Both the position numbers and the translations under genes were made by a program. A stretch of 64,000 nt of DNA from Viola odorata (taxonomy: Eukaryota > Streptophyta > Magnoliopsida > Malpighiales > Violaceae), in the NCBI GenBank assembly GCA_963691705.1, contig OY829543.1, forward strand, positions 31,643,523 to 31,707,522, read 5' to 3'. Of this stretch, positions 1-10,375 are shown one piece after another (the stretch's first letter is position 1; each line of letters starts with the position of its first letter). Below the pieces are notes generated by a model. It was not told the DNA's origin, ran no database searches, and saw only the letters and a list, made by a program, of their open reading frames with translations.

Positions 1-334
1 AGATATTTTGTGATCAGTGCAGAGCGTCAGAACAGTGTCAGGGAGATCACATGGGAGCTTTGGCAAGAGGACACGTGGAAATGTCGCTCTTTGCCCTTCG
101 CGGGCCCGAATGGAGAATCCGATTCGGGACCTTGAACGCTGCTTTGGACTCGGGACCTCAACTTTGGTCTTGAAGCTCGAATTCGCCCAAAACGCACCAA
201 AAATGCATGTTTTTGCATAACTCCCTTTTTAGGCCTAGATCTGAAATAGTAATGAAAACAAAGACAAATTAGCAGAATCATGCCTTAAATGGGTGAGAAA
301 ATGGAAAGAAAATCATGCATAAAAACATGCTATC
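1..334. other. Unassigned sequence left of the Tat-1 5' LTR end
   Basis: No gene is supported here. The short open frames on both strands have no recognisable domain. The stretch lies directly before sequence that matches the Tat-1 3' LTR, so it would be expected to be LTR, yet it does not resemble the corresponding part of the 3' LTR (upstream of 12520). It may be an insertion in, or replacement of, part of the 5' LTR. A small dyad (CCCGAAT ... ATTCGGG) sits near 107-130. Confidence 0.4.
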
Positions 335-562
335 ACTAACACCTTCCCGAGTCCATAATACGACCCCGAACCACTGTTCTCGGGTTCAGACCCATCTTGC
401 CTTAGCATTTTATCTTTTATGCCATGACATTAGGTTCCCTAAACCTAGAAACAAAATAGGGTGGCGACTTCATTTGCATTATGTGAGATGAGTCCAATTT
501 CATCTCACATCCAGTCCCAAGCCCGCGTCGCATTAGGAAAAATCCAAAAAGGGGGTGCGACA
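335..562 (+). repeat. 3' end of the Tat-1 5' LTR
   Basis: Positions 335-512 align without gaps to 12520-12697 in the Tat-1 3' LTR, 178 bases on each side with only scattered substitutions. The LTR ends at 562 with GTGCGACA, the CA terminus expected of an LTR, and the primer-binding site follows four bases later. The last 50 bases (513-562) have no partner in the 3' LTR because that copy is truncated at a microhomology junction. Confidence 0.8.
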
Positions 563-565
563 GTT

Positions 566-583
566 TGGCGACTTCACTGGGGA
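566..583 (+). other. Primer-binding site, tRNA-Arg type (Tat-1)
   Basis: TGGCGACTTCACTGGGGA lies three bases after the LTR terminus. The same 18 bases follow the Tat-2 5' LTR at 34677-34694. A PBS complementary to the 3' end of tRNA-Arg is known for Ogre and related Tat elements. The tRNA assignment comes from that family knowledge; the identity of the two sites is seen directly. Confidence 0.8.
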
Positions 584-1098
584 CTAATAAGGTCGAAGCT
601 GGATTTTTTTTTGAGGTGTTTGTTTTTTTCTTTCATATGATTTTTGTACATGATTAATTATTTTCATGTATTTAATTGATATGATGAATTGTTGTATTAT
701 CACATGATTTTTTTTTTTGCATGATTAATTATTTTTCATGTATTCATTCGCTTCTGTAAATTATTTATACATGATTTGTTGCTATGTGTTACTCGCTTTG
801 ATAAATTGTCATTGCATACGCATTTCCACGCATAATCCCTATCGCCGGGCATTTCGAAATAGGATTAGGTCGGTAGTAGTGAAGTCCTGGGGTCCACGCC
901 CTAGTAAGCTTTCACGAACCCTCACTCGGACTTGAACCCTTAAATGGGTTGAGCACCCTGGATCATTTTATGATTCAGTAAGCACTCTCGTATCCATTTA
1001 CTGAGGGACCACTTCTATGGTATCGTCCGGGAGCCTTCCAGCCTAGAATAGAAATAGTTGGTGTCACCCCTACATATGCATCATTTTGAAATGCGACT

Positions 1099-1800
1099 GT
1101 GTTTCACCTTTTTTTTTTCACAATTGATTTCTCAAAATTTTCACATATGATTTCCCGAATTTTTTCACATTTTACAACTAATTTTTCCACATTCATAAAA
1201 TTTTCCACAATTTCTCAATATCTACAAATTTTTCCGCAGTCTTTAGCGTGTACAATTTTTTTCGCGATCTTTCATGCTTCTAATCTTTTTCCACAATTCT
1301 TCCACATGTGCAAAATCTTTTCCTCAATTTTTCCATGGTTACAAAATTTTCACAATTTTTTTTTATTTGCGAATTTTTTCCACAACTTGTCCATATCTAA
1401 TTTTTCCGCAAAATTTCCACATTAATAAAATTTTCCGCAATTTTTCACAATTTTTCACGTGTCAAGATTTTCCGCCATTTTTCCACGTGTACATTTTTCC
1501 CGCAATTTTCCACGTCAAATTTTCCACAAATTTTCCACGTCAAATTTTTCCGCAACGTGTGTCAAATTTTCCACGTGAGCAATAATTTTCGATATTCTTC
1601 CACGTGTGTAATTTCTCCGCAAATTGCTCCACGGAGGTAACTTTTCTCGCAATTTTTCACATTCACAAGTTTTTCCGAAGATTTTTCCATGTGATTCTTC
1701 CGTAATTTTTTCCATGTATGTAAAATAAAATCCCGCAATTTTTCACATGCCAATTCTTTCGCAATTTTTCAATGTCTATAATTTTGTCTTAATTATTTTC
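1099..1800. repeat. Degenerate pyrimidine-rich leader repeat (Tat-1)
   Basis: About 700 bases between the PBS and gag consist of a drifting unit built on TTTTTCCRCA or TTTCCACGTG with spacers of 10-20 bases. CACGTG (the G-box core) occurs at least four times between about 1455 and 1615. The open frames across it (Phe/Ser/His-rich on plus, Lys/Glu-rich on minus) are composition artefacts. Tat-2 has a coding ORF, not this repeat, at the equivalent place. Confidence 0.7.
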
Positions 1801-1937
1801 GTAATTCTCTATGTCTGCGATTTTTTTATGGTGCCTGCATTATTGTTGTTACCGTACTGACCCCTCTGTTTCTCTCGCAGCGTGGAGACCTCGGGATGAC
1901 ATTTTGCAATCACTGCTTAAACTTATAATTATTTCAC

Positions 1938-2180
1938 TTGTTTATTTTTCAGGAAAACATTGCTCCTAAAAAGCAAACTATTCCTCTCGAGGTCCACACG
2001 ACTAGATGGCAGAGCATGGTAGAACGGAGGAGACATTGGAAGAACAAGTTCGGGTTGCTACAAATGAGGGCTGAACAAGCAAAAAAGGAAAGGGATGAGG
2101 CAACGACTGATTTTTTGCCCGATTTTTTATCCCTTTCCTGCTCAAACAATGGGGCCAACCGCTTCATCTGTGGTCGCTAG
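1938..2180 (+). pseudogene. Tat-1 gag N-terminal remnant
   Basis: The frame contains an IAPKKQT motif and a short charged helix ending AEQAKKERDEATT. These match the start of Tat-2 gag at 37576-37953 (IAPRKQAT ... AEKERDEAVTELPPGF). In both elements a pyrimidine tract ending in CAG (AG at 1951-1952 here) sits immediately before the conserved peptide and looks like a splice acceptor. The frame stops at 2180; sequence to 2540 is proline/serine-rich and broken. Confidence 0.6.
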
Positions 2181-2549
2181 TACTTCCATGCCTTCATCAT
2201 CTCCCGGTTCACGGCAACCATTTTTCCTTAATCCAAATCCCCTTCAGCTCGTCACGTCAGCTATCCCGACATCTGGAACTGGCACCACCGGACAAAGTGT
2301 ACTGTTCAGACCTACCTTTGACCCCAGCAGGAAGGAGGGTCATGCGGAATCTCAGTACTTCCTCCCGCCGCAGAGTCATTCCATCGTCCGCTCGGAATCT
2401 CAGTACTTCCTCCTGCCTTAGGACTATTCCTCTCAATTCACAATTCCTGGACTTTCGGGAACTCAACCCCCTGGGGCAATTAGATACGGCCACGAGTCTC
2501 CTTTGGATATCCGTCAACTACTGGTAAAGTAGAAGGGCTGAGTGTTGGC

Positions 2550-3540
2550 ATGTTGAGCCTGTTAGAAGAAAGAGTGAGGGTTGTTGGAGGGACCGATCCC
2601 TTCGATCCTACAGGACCTGAGGACATGTGCATGGTATTAGGGATAACTATGCCCTCGAAGTTTAAAATCCTGAAATTCGGAAAGTATACTAGGATGGAGT
2701 CCCGAAACTCATCTCAAGATCTACTGCAATAAGATGTCCAAGGTGATCCATAATAAGCCGCTGCCAATCCACTTGTTCAGAGAAGGTTTGGCCAAGCATG
2801 CATTAACCTGGTACATGAATCTGGATAGGAATAGAATCAGGACTTGGAGAGATTTGTCTGACGCCTTTTTCAAACAATACAAGTTCAACATGGAAGTAGC
2901 CCCAGACCGTTCTGATTTGCAGAACCTAGAGAAGGGAACCAACGAACCAGTGAAGGCGTATGCTAAAAAATGAAGAGAACTTGCTGCCAGAATTTCTCCT
3001 CCTCTGGGTGGCAAAGAACTCATATCAGTTCTTGAGAACACTTTCCAAGCCCCTTGCTACACTCATCGCATCTCCAATCTGTCCAGTAGCTTCTCTGGCA
3101 TGGTCCTAGTGGCGGAGAGGGTGGAACAAGGAATCAAATTTGGAAAGATCGTTGCCAAAAGAAACACCCAAGATGACGCCTATTATAAAGGAAGACGTCA
3201 ACTTGGTCTCCCACCGACCCGGTCGCAGACAACCTTCCACACCGTTGTGCAATCCACCAAACAACCCGAGCGATCAAAATAAACGAAATAGGCAAGGGAA
3301 TCGGGAGTCACAGCCATTTTTCTCCGTCCTTGCAAGGGAGGTTTATGAGCATCTCGTGGCAGTGGGGTAAATTATACCCATTCCATAACAACCTCAACAA
3401 AATGGTACGATCCTAATGCAAGATGCGAATACCATGCTGAAACTCAGGTCCACACAATAGAAAACTGTTACGCCTTTAAAGGAAAGGTTAATCACTTGCT
3501 CAAGAGCGGATGAATCTCTCTAGAAGGGTAGCCGAAGGAC
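2550..3540 (+). pseudogene. Tat-1 gag (capsid domain and zinc-knuckle-like motif), broken
   Basis: This is the structural gag protein of a Tat/Ogre retrotransposon. The first frame (2550-2732) carries DPFDPTGPEDMCMV. After a frame change, 2734-2973 carries the capsid core (LTWYMNLDRNRIRTWRDL and KQYKFNMEVAPDRSDLQ). A nonsense codon follows, and the frame then continues as ISPPLGGKEL and FSGMVLVAERVEQGIK to about 3290. A CEYHAETQVHTIENC motif, the Tat zinc-knuckle equivalent, lies at about 3424-3468. Each block aligns with Tat-2 gag (38194-39093 and the motif near 39292). At least three disruptions exclude a functional product. No protease, RT or integrase follows, so Tat-1 is non-autonomous. 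Confidence 0.85.
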
Positions 3541-3639
3541 TCTACCCGACCACCAGCTCTTGAATGAACGCTCTCCAGGCCCACGATGGACCCATTCAGC
3601 TTATTCCTTTAGCAGGAATATCTCCGATATTTTTGTGTA

Positions 3640-3830
3640 TCAGTCGAGCCTACGACTATAAACAAGGGCGCTCCGTGGGAGGCAACCCACGTGTTCTTTT
3701 CAAATATTTCTATTTTTGTCAGTTTTAATTTTAATTCAGAATTTTGGGATATCCTTCCCTCCAAACTTACTATTTAATTCCCCATTTATTTCAGGTGCAA
3801 TGAGACTTATAAATTGGGGGGCAAGTAGTT
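3640..3830 (+). repeat. Athila-derived block inside Tat-1
   Basis: A stem-loop with a GGGAGGCAACCC core (3674-3691) follows an AAGGGCGCTC box. The same arrangement ends pol in the Athila element Ath-1 (26931-26948). The following sequence to about 3810 (TTTTGGGATATCCTTCC, then TTTATTTCAGGTG) resembles Ath-2 at about 53740-53805 (TTTTGGGATATCTTTTCC, then TTTATTTCATGTG). The block therefore looks Athila-like although the gag and PBS around it are Tat type. Confidence 0.6.
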
Positions 3831-3839
3831 AGAATTATG

Positions 3840-6130
3840 ACCGGAAGAAGGCGCGAGTGAGCATCAAAGATCGAACATATTTTTACCGGGGGGCAAGGCA
3901 TAGGGAGGTAATTCGCCACGAAGAGCTTATTTCTTCCCTCCTCCCCTCGCCTTCAGATCATCGTTGTAGCAGGTGCAGAGGAACGCTCCTCCTATCAACT
4001 CTTGAACGATTCTCCTCGGGAAATTTTACCATCAAGACATTACTATCACCAAGTGTCCTTTGCAAACAGTTCCTCATCTTGGTGAAGAAACATAACAATG
4101 ACGGATGTGTGTCCTTCAGGGACTCTAATCAACATACCGCATTCTCGTTCCATGCGATAACGGTGTTCACGCCCTACCCGGCTCCTGACTATGAATTTGA
4201 AATTCAACCACGAACAAAATCTTTCGTGTTTTGAATTTGGTCATCACAATCATCCTCAACAAGAAGTCCTCGCGTACAGGGAACATACGGAGAAGAACGA
4301 CCCTCTACTTTGTGGACCAACGGGCACCGAAATCGATGGGATGGCATTCACTTATTTCGGCCGCAATCCCTTCCTTCAAAATCTGGGATGTTGGAACTTC
4401 TCGGCAAAGAATCAACCAGCTAGATTCCCCAAGGGCACCTGAATCTCCAGCTGACCAAGGATTCTCTTTTATCACTCTAAAGAATGTTCAAGCCATACCC
4501 CTTGAACAAATCATCAGCAATTGGCAATCCTCAGCATGGAATATTTCTCCTCGCCTAGACAGTCAAGGAGAAAATCAGAAAATTTCAAGATGATCCTTCA
4601 GTCACCATAATGAGCTGGTTTCCTTGTAGAACATCTTGCATTTACAAACAACCAGTCTCAAGGATTATCATGAGCTCATCTTTCCTTGGCAATCTGACCA
4701 AGTCCAGAAGCGATTTAGCTATTTCAAAGGCTGAATCCACATGAGAAGACTACGCATGCAATCCTGAGCAATGAGTTATCATCTGATTATCCAGAAAACT
4801 GTCTAAGCTCAGGACACCATTCTAGAACTTAATGGTCATTCTTCAAAATGCTGCGATTGGCTATGTTTATAGCAATACTATTATCTAGTTTGAATACAAA
4901 AGATGTGGGATCAAAGTCACCAAGACTATTTCGCGCTAACAAGCTTGTTTGGGGGTGTAAATTGTCGAAGGTTTTCTCTCCATCCGCCTCCTCAGAAAAT
5001 TCCACCATCAAGACACTACCGTCGCCAGATGTCTTTTACAAGCGGAACCCTTAACCTTACAAAAACATGACGAATAGGTGTTCCCCTAGGGTCCCGATCA
5101 ACATAATTAAATCAATCCTGTTCTGTGGCATAAGGACATTCACGCCCCGCCATGCTCCAAACTACGGACTCAAATTCAATCATGGTCAAATCTTTTATGT
5201 GTCGAATTTGATCTTGTTCCGAAGCAATCACCGACGTCTCTCTTCCCAAGCAGTTGATCATGATCGAATGGGTATTAATCCTTTCATGAGTGGGTAGCTT
5301 TTCAGGGATGACTATCACCCATGATCGAATGACCTTCTCTTCATCATCACTGTGGGGAATGAATAAAAGCTTCCCTTTGTATCTCAGTCAAGCTCACCAG
5401 CCTGGTGGTTCAAAAGGGTTGTCATCTCCTCAACCATCACGATTCTAAGAAGAAATGTCCAGCAAAAGTCCAACGAGGACCAAACGAGCAGAAGCCTCAA
5501 GATAACATGTTGATCTCGTCATGATCATCACCTAAGAAGGTGCCACCAAGTTGAAGCTTCAGAGCCAAACAAGATCGTGGGTATCAAAACTCATCATAAT
5601 CAGAAGGCCTTATGTCATTGACACTACATCACATTTTCAATCCTCTCTACCCAGGGGCAAGCAAATCGGATGAGGGAGCCTTCGAAGAAGCCATCTCGTT
5701 TGTCCACCTCGCACCTTGATCAGGGCACGTACTAAATGGGCATCATTCAAAGTCTGTCATTGTGACATTGATCCACGCAAAGGCCCAACTCAAGCGCCAA
5801 ATCTTCAAAAGAGCATTCCCCGAAATGTGGTGCATGGACTTCATTTTCTGGATCCACCACAACAGTCGCGAACCCTCATTAAAGGAGTTTCCCATCCCTT
5901 CAAAAGGTGAAGCAATGTCTTTCCCCGAGGATGACATCGAAAGTCAGGCCTAAATCGATGCATTCCCAGAAGCAACCCACACAATTAAATTAGCTAAGAA
6001 AAGATCGGTCACACTAAGTCCGGAACACCAATATGCATTTCCGCAAGGTGTCCGACTAAAGTCATCAACGTCCTTCTACTTGTCTTATCCAGGACCGCAA
6101 GTGTTACTCTCGTACGGATATGAAGATTTC
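3840..6130. other. Tat-1 non-coding internal region with a diverged duplication
   Basis: No domain was recognised in any frame. Positions 4016-4243 and 4990-5213 are diverged copies of one sequence: both carry ACCATCAAGACA, then a TCACGCCC block, then a CAAATTC/GAATTTG end, about 970 bases apart. The rest is moderately AT-rich with short chance frames. By position this corresponds to the deleted pol and proximal 3' region of a Tat element. Confidence 0.5.
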
Positions 6131-6880
6131 AGCACCAACATCCCATTGGGCAGTAGTGCCCGAGTGGATTTTTTCAATTCAAATTCAGTACCAACATCCC
6201 ATTGGGCAGCAGCGCCCGAGGGGATCCTTCATTCTAAGTCCAGCACCAACATCCTAGTGGCCAGCAATGACAGAATGGATTCTTCATCCCAGGGGGCAGC
6301 GGTGCTCAAATGGATTTCTCTTTCCGCATCAACCTTCCTGCAGGCAGCAACGCCCAAATGGAACTTTCATTTTTGTTCCCCATCAAAATCTCAATGGTCG
6401 GCAACATCCAAACATAATTCCGCAAAGCTTAAATGGGTTTCGACATCCGATCAGAATCATAACGTGCTTGCCAATAAGCCTCGATATACAAGGGAACTTG
6501 AATCATGCCATGGTTGTCTGCATCATTTCATCTTCCTCCTATCAGCTCTCGAATGATCCTCCTCCCCGCCCCGGGACAGTTAAAAAAAAACAAAAAAACA
6601 AATCAGAAAAGGTCATTTCTCCCTTGCTATGTAATCTACAGAGAATGGGTCTCTTCACAAAATAGACCGCCAGATCCCGCAAGCGACCTATCTCAAGGAC
6701 GACTTCTTAGACCTGGAAATCCTAGCCATCAGCTGCCCATCAGACAACAACGTTCAAATGGAGTTTCCATTTTAAACTCCCGTCAACCTCCTAGTGGACA
6801 ACAGCACCCGAGTGGAGTCTACATTTACTTTTCCGCGGCAGCATCCTTGCTCCGACCTCGCGGCCCCGTCGTACATATCA
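6130..6880. repeat. Imperfect repeats with a GGGCAGCAGCGCCCGA core
   Basis: Units of about 50-60 bases begin ACCAACATCC, continue with a GGGCAG(C/T)AG(C/T)GCCCGA core and end TGGATTTTTC or similar. The clearest copies are at 6135-6280, with degraded copies to about 6830. The same core reappears as a tighter 40-bp array at 9555-9780, so one repeat family occupies two places in Tat-1. Confidence 0.6.
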
Positions 6881-7129
6881 AGAGAAGTCCATTTCTCCTT
6901 CTCGCCTCTTTTAAATTTTAGCAATTATACAATCATTCTGCATTTATTTTTGTTACATCGGGGGCAACTCTTTCATAACTTTTTCATGAATAGTTACACC
7001 CTCACATTTTGTCCTTAAAACTGCTAAGTTTTTTTTAACTTTATAATTGTGAATAAAATTGTGAATAAAAGCCACACTACCCTCAAAGTTTTCAAACCTT
7101 CCATAAATTGAGCATGTTCAACATGTTGC

Positions 7130-8345
7130 TGCATCATGGATAACTTGTGCATCCATTGGAAATTATATGACATGCATGATCTCGCTTTCTAGCTCTTATA
7201 TCTGCAGCATGTTTAGACGAAAGCAGTCACAAACACATCCCTGTGAGCATTTTGGGCCTTCACACCATACTTCTTTCATGAGTGCAAATGCCAAACTAAG
7301 TGCTAGTTAGATTTGCATAATATCCAGGGTACACACACATTTAGACATGGGATAGCTGTAAGATGACAGGGGACTTTGCTCTTTGCTTCCACATTTCTTT
7401 GGTCTTCTCATTCTTCTATCTTCAAACACTTGCTTCCACTTGAATTCCCTAAATAATGAGCAGTGCCCAACTAAGGTTGTTAACCGAAGGTAAGGTGCAC
7501 ATCGAACTTGGGTTGCACAAGAGGGATTCCTAAATCTCCGAAGATTGCTAATGGTCAACGCCGGAAGAAGGCCAAAAATTAAGACTTAAAGGCCTCTGCC
7601 AAAGACGGAAATGACGACGGACTAGACAAAAAATTGTACTTGTTGTGCTCGCAAAAAAAAGAAAAGAAAAAAAAGAAGGGTGTTCGAAGAACACAAGCAA
7701 GTCAAAAGTTAACAAATGATTATCTCAAATGTAAGAGAGATCATTTCCAATGAAGATTTAAAAATTGGTGCACTTTGTCAATGACAAATGATGATTTCAA
7801 AAGTGAAAAAGATCATTCCTTGTAAAGATTCAAAAACCCAGTTGGGTATTACGAAGAAGGGGTCTCAGGTTGTATTCAAACACCAATTTGTGGAGAAGAA
7901 GACTGACATTTCAAAGGAAAAGCTTCAGGGTTTCACCAAACTCTCACAAACTGCGCTCGATGTGCACCTTACCTCCGGTTAGCAACTTCAGTTAAGCATC
8001 GCTCATTCAAAACCCTTTCTTCCTTTGCCAAAAAGCGCTCTCGTTCTAAACATATTTGTTTCTCCTCTTCTAGCTATCCACTACATATTTCTGTTCTCTT
8101 GCAAAGTCCTTTCGATTATATGAATGCCCACGTATGTGTATCTTCATTTGAAGTTTATTCACTCGGATTGACATTGCAAATCTGACTTTGTGCTATGTTT
8201 GTTGCATTTTTATGAGTGTAAACACGCAGCCTTATTTCTGAGTGCGAGTGCAAACACCAATATCCGGTGAGGATTGCTTACGTCTACACGTTGTGGGAAA
8301 GTCTTGTTCTTGAGGTCGTTATCTCCTGGGCAAGATGCAAATACT
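7130..8345. other. Conserved non-coding 3' module of Tat-1
   Basis: Two blocks match Tat-2. One is 7150-7400 against about 46575-46800 (ATGTCATGCATGAT-like start, CTCTTATATC, TTAGACATGGGATAG). The other is 8102-8343 against 47647-47890 (GATTGACATTGCAAA, AGGTGAGGACTGCTTACG-like, TGGAAAGTCTTGT). Between them both elements have a purine-rich A/G stretch (7650-7680 here). No open frame is conserved, so this is shared non-coding sequence immediately before the variable tandem arrays. Confidence 0.7.
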
Positions 8346-8647
8346 TTTTTAGGCTTGTGTCAAGCATGCTTATATGATAGAAACCGGATGACATGTTCTC
8401 CAGAAATGCATAAACTTGTTGAACCTTCTCTTGAGAGGGAAGTTGTTTTTATAAAATGCTGGGGGCAAACCTTAGGGTAGTGCGGGAATACTTTCATATG
8501 CATCATATATGATTTGTTCTCATTGTCTTCCCATTTATCAGTTGCTTTTTCTTTTTCCATCCATTGTTGCTTCGTGTTTGTTTCCTCCCTATTTCCAGGA
8601 TACAGGTATGCTTCAGTAGAATTTCCACTAACAAATCCAACAATGAC

Positions 8648-8950
8648 CGAATGGAGTACGTTACCACTCCTAATCAACTTCGTGCGGTGGATCACGCTTC
8701 CCAACCGTCCCATCAACGTCCGAATGGAGCACATTACCACTCTACCATTAACTTCGTGTGGCGGATCACACTCCCCCACTATCCAATCAAACACCCGAAT
8801 GGAGCACGTTACCACTCCATAATCAGTTTTGTGCGGCGGATCACGCTTCCCAACCGTCCCATCGACGCCCGAATGGAGCACGTTACCACTCCACAATCAA
8901 TGTCGTGCGACGATTCACACCCTCATTCGCAAATCAAATACCCGATTGAA
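8648..8950. repeat. Tandem array 1, about 74-bp monomer, 4 copies
   Basis: Monomers begin CGAATGGAGYACRTTACCACT at 8648, 8721, 8796, 8870 and (degraded) 8943, giving periods of 73, 75, 74 and 73. Each contains a GYGGATCACRCT box and a GTCCCATC-like segment. The array lies in the Tat-1 3' non-coding region. Confidence 0.9.
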
Positions 8951-9049
8951 GGTCATGTCCCTCACATCCTATCTTTTAAAACGTTATGATTGGTCATGCC
9001 CTCGCAATATATCTTCAAATATCCCCAACGACCGAGCAAAGGTACGTTC

Positions 9050-9185
9050 TAATCTTTATTTACTTTCCTGCATTTCCCCTCCTCCCAGAGCGACTTTATT
9101 TACTTTCCTGCATAAAATTCCCTCCTCCCAATGCGACTTTATTTATTTTCCTGCATGAATTCATCTCCTCCTAGAGCGACTTTAG
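9050..9185. repeat. Tandem array 2, about 45-bp monomer, 3 copies
   Basis: The unit reads CCTCCTCCCAGAGCGACTTTA followed by TTTACTTTCCTGCAT and a short spacer, seen at about 9072, 9121 and 9167. Its CTCCTCCCAGAG(C/T)GAC core also forms the large Tat-2 array at 47970-49570. Confidence 0.8.
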
Positions 9186-9530
9186 TACATGTCTTTTTTT
9201 AATGTTGTAAGTGGTCACGTCCCCACAACATGTCTTTTTTCAAAATGTTGTAAGTGGTCATGTCCTCACAACATGTCTTTTTCAAAATGTTGTAAGCGGA
9301 TCATCCCGACAACATGTCTTTTCAAAATGTTGTAAGCGGTCACGTCCCCACAATGTCTTTTTTAAAATGTTGTAAGCGGTCACGTCCCCACAACATGTCT
9401 TTTCAAAATGTTGTAAGCGGTCATGTCCCCACAACATGTCTTTTTAAAAACTATTGTAAGCGGTCACGTCCCCACAACATGTCTTTTTTCAAAATGTTGT
9501 AAGCGGTCACGTCCCCACAACATGTTTTCA
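9186..9530. repeat. Tandem array 3, about 46-bp monomer with internal palindrome, 8 copies
   Basis: The unit is AATGTTGTAAGCGGTCACGTCCCC followed by ACAACATGTCTTTTTTCAA. Each ACAACAT pairs with the ATGTTGT of the next unit across a short T/A-rich loop, so the array can form a chain of hairpins. Eight units are recognisable with small length changes (one lacks ACAACATG). Confidence 0.9.
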
Positions 9531-9554
9531 AATGTATGCTACCATTAAGCAGAC

Positions 9555-9780
9555 ATCCGACGGGCAGTAGCGTCCGGAAGGATCTCGCATCAACCTCCGA
9601 CGGGTAGCAGCGTCCGAAGAAGGATTAAGCCAACATCCAACGGGCAGCAGCGTCCGGAAGGATCTCGCACCAACCTCCAACGAGCAGCAACGTTCGAAGA
9701 AGGATTTAAGCCGACATCCGACGGGCCGCAGCATCCGGAAGGATCACCAACCTCCAACGGGCAGCAGCATCTGAGTGGGG
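9555..9780. repeat. Tandem array 4, about 40-bp units in A/B alternation
   Basis: Units share (C/A)GACGGGCAGCAGCGTCCG or close variants. They alternate between an ending GGAAGGATCTCGCACCAACCTC and an ending AAGAAGGATTAAGCCAACATC, making an 80-bp higher-order unit repeated about two and a half times. The core is the same as in the looser repeats at 6130-6880. Confidence 0.85.
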
Positions 9781-9844
9781 TTTTCCCTTTCAATTTCCAC
9801 ATCAATGTCTTAGGGGGGCAACAACGCCCGAGCAACTTAATTTT

Positions 9845-10255
9845 TCTGCATCAATCAGCGACAGCCTACGAGTACGACCCTCCACGTAGCTGAAGTTTAA
9901 TTTTCTGCATCAATCAGCGACGACCTACGAGTACGACCCTCGACGTAGCTGAAGTTTAATTTTCTGCATTAATCAGCGACGACCTACGAGTACGACCCTT
10001 GACGTAGCTGAAGTTTAATTTTCTGCATCAATCAGCGATGCCCTACGAGTACGACCCTCGACGTAGTTGAAGTTTAATTTTCCGCATCAATTAGCGATGA
10101 CCTACGAGTACGACCCTCGACGTAGCTGAAGTTTAATTTTCCGCATCAATCAGCGATGGCCTACGAGTACGACTCTCGACGGAGTGCATTTTCTGCATCA
10201 ATCAGCGACGGCCTACGAGTACGACCCTCGACGGAGCTGAAGTTTACATTTTCTG
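9845..10255. repeat. Tandem array 5, 59-bp monomer, 7 copies
   Basis: The unit starts CATCAATCAGCGACGACCTA, continues CGAGTACGACCCTCGACGTA and ends GCTGAAGTTTAATTTTCTG, 59 bases in all. Seven copies are present; the sixth lacks about 13 bases. Copies are highly similar, implying recent amplification. Confidence 0.92.
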
Positions 10256-10375
10256 CATCGACGTCTGAGAATTGCGGTGTCCCCGTTCGGATCTCAATTT
10301 TACGTTTTCTGCATCGATGTCTGACAATTGCGGTATCCCCGTTCGGATGTCAAATTATGTTTTTCGCACTTTACT
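10250..10375. repeat. Tandem array 6, about 56-bp unit, 2 copies
   Basis: Two copies of CATCGACGTCTGAGAATTGC followed by GGTGTCCCCGTTCGGAT(C/G)TCAA abut array 5 and share its TTTTCTGCATC border, suggesting array 6 began by slippage at the edge of array 5. Confidence 0.8.

Noticed and set aside
9186..9530. Regularly spaced repeats resembling a CRISPR array
   Set aside because: The units are contiguous with no variable spacers of constant length. The host is a plant, and the location is a retrotransposon 3' region. It is a minisatellite.
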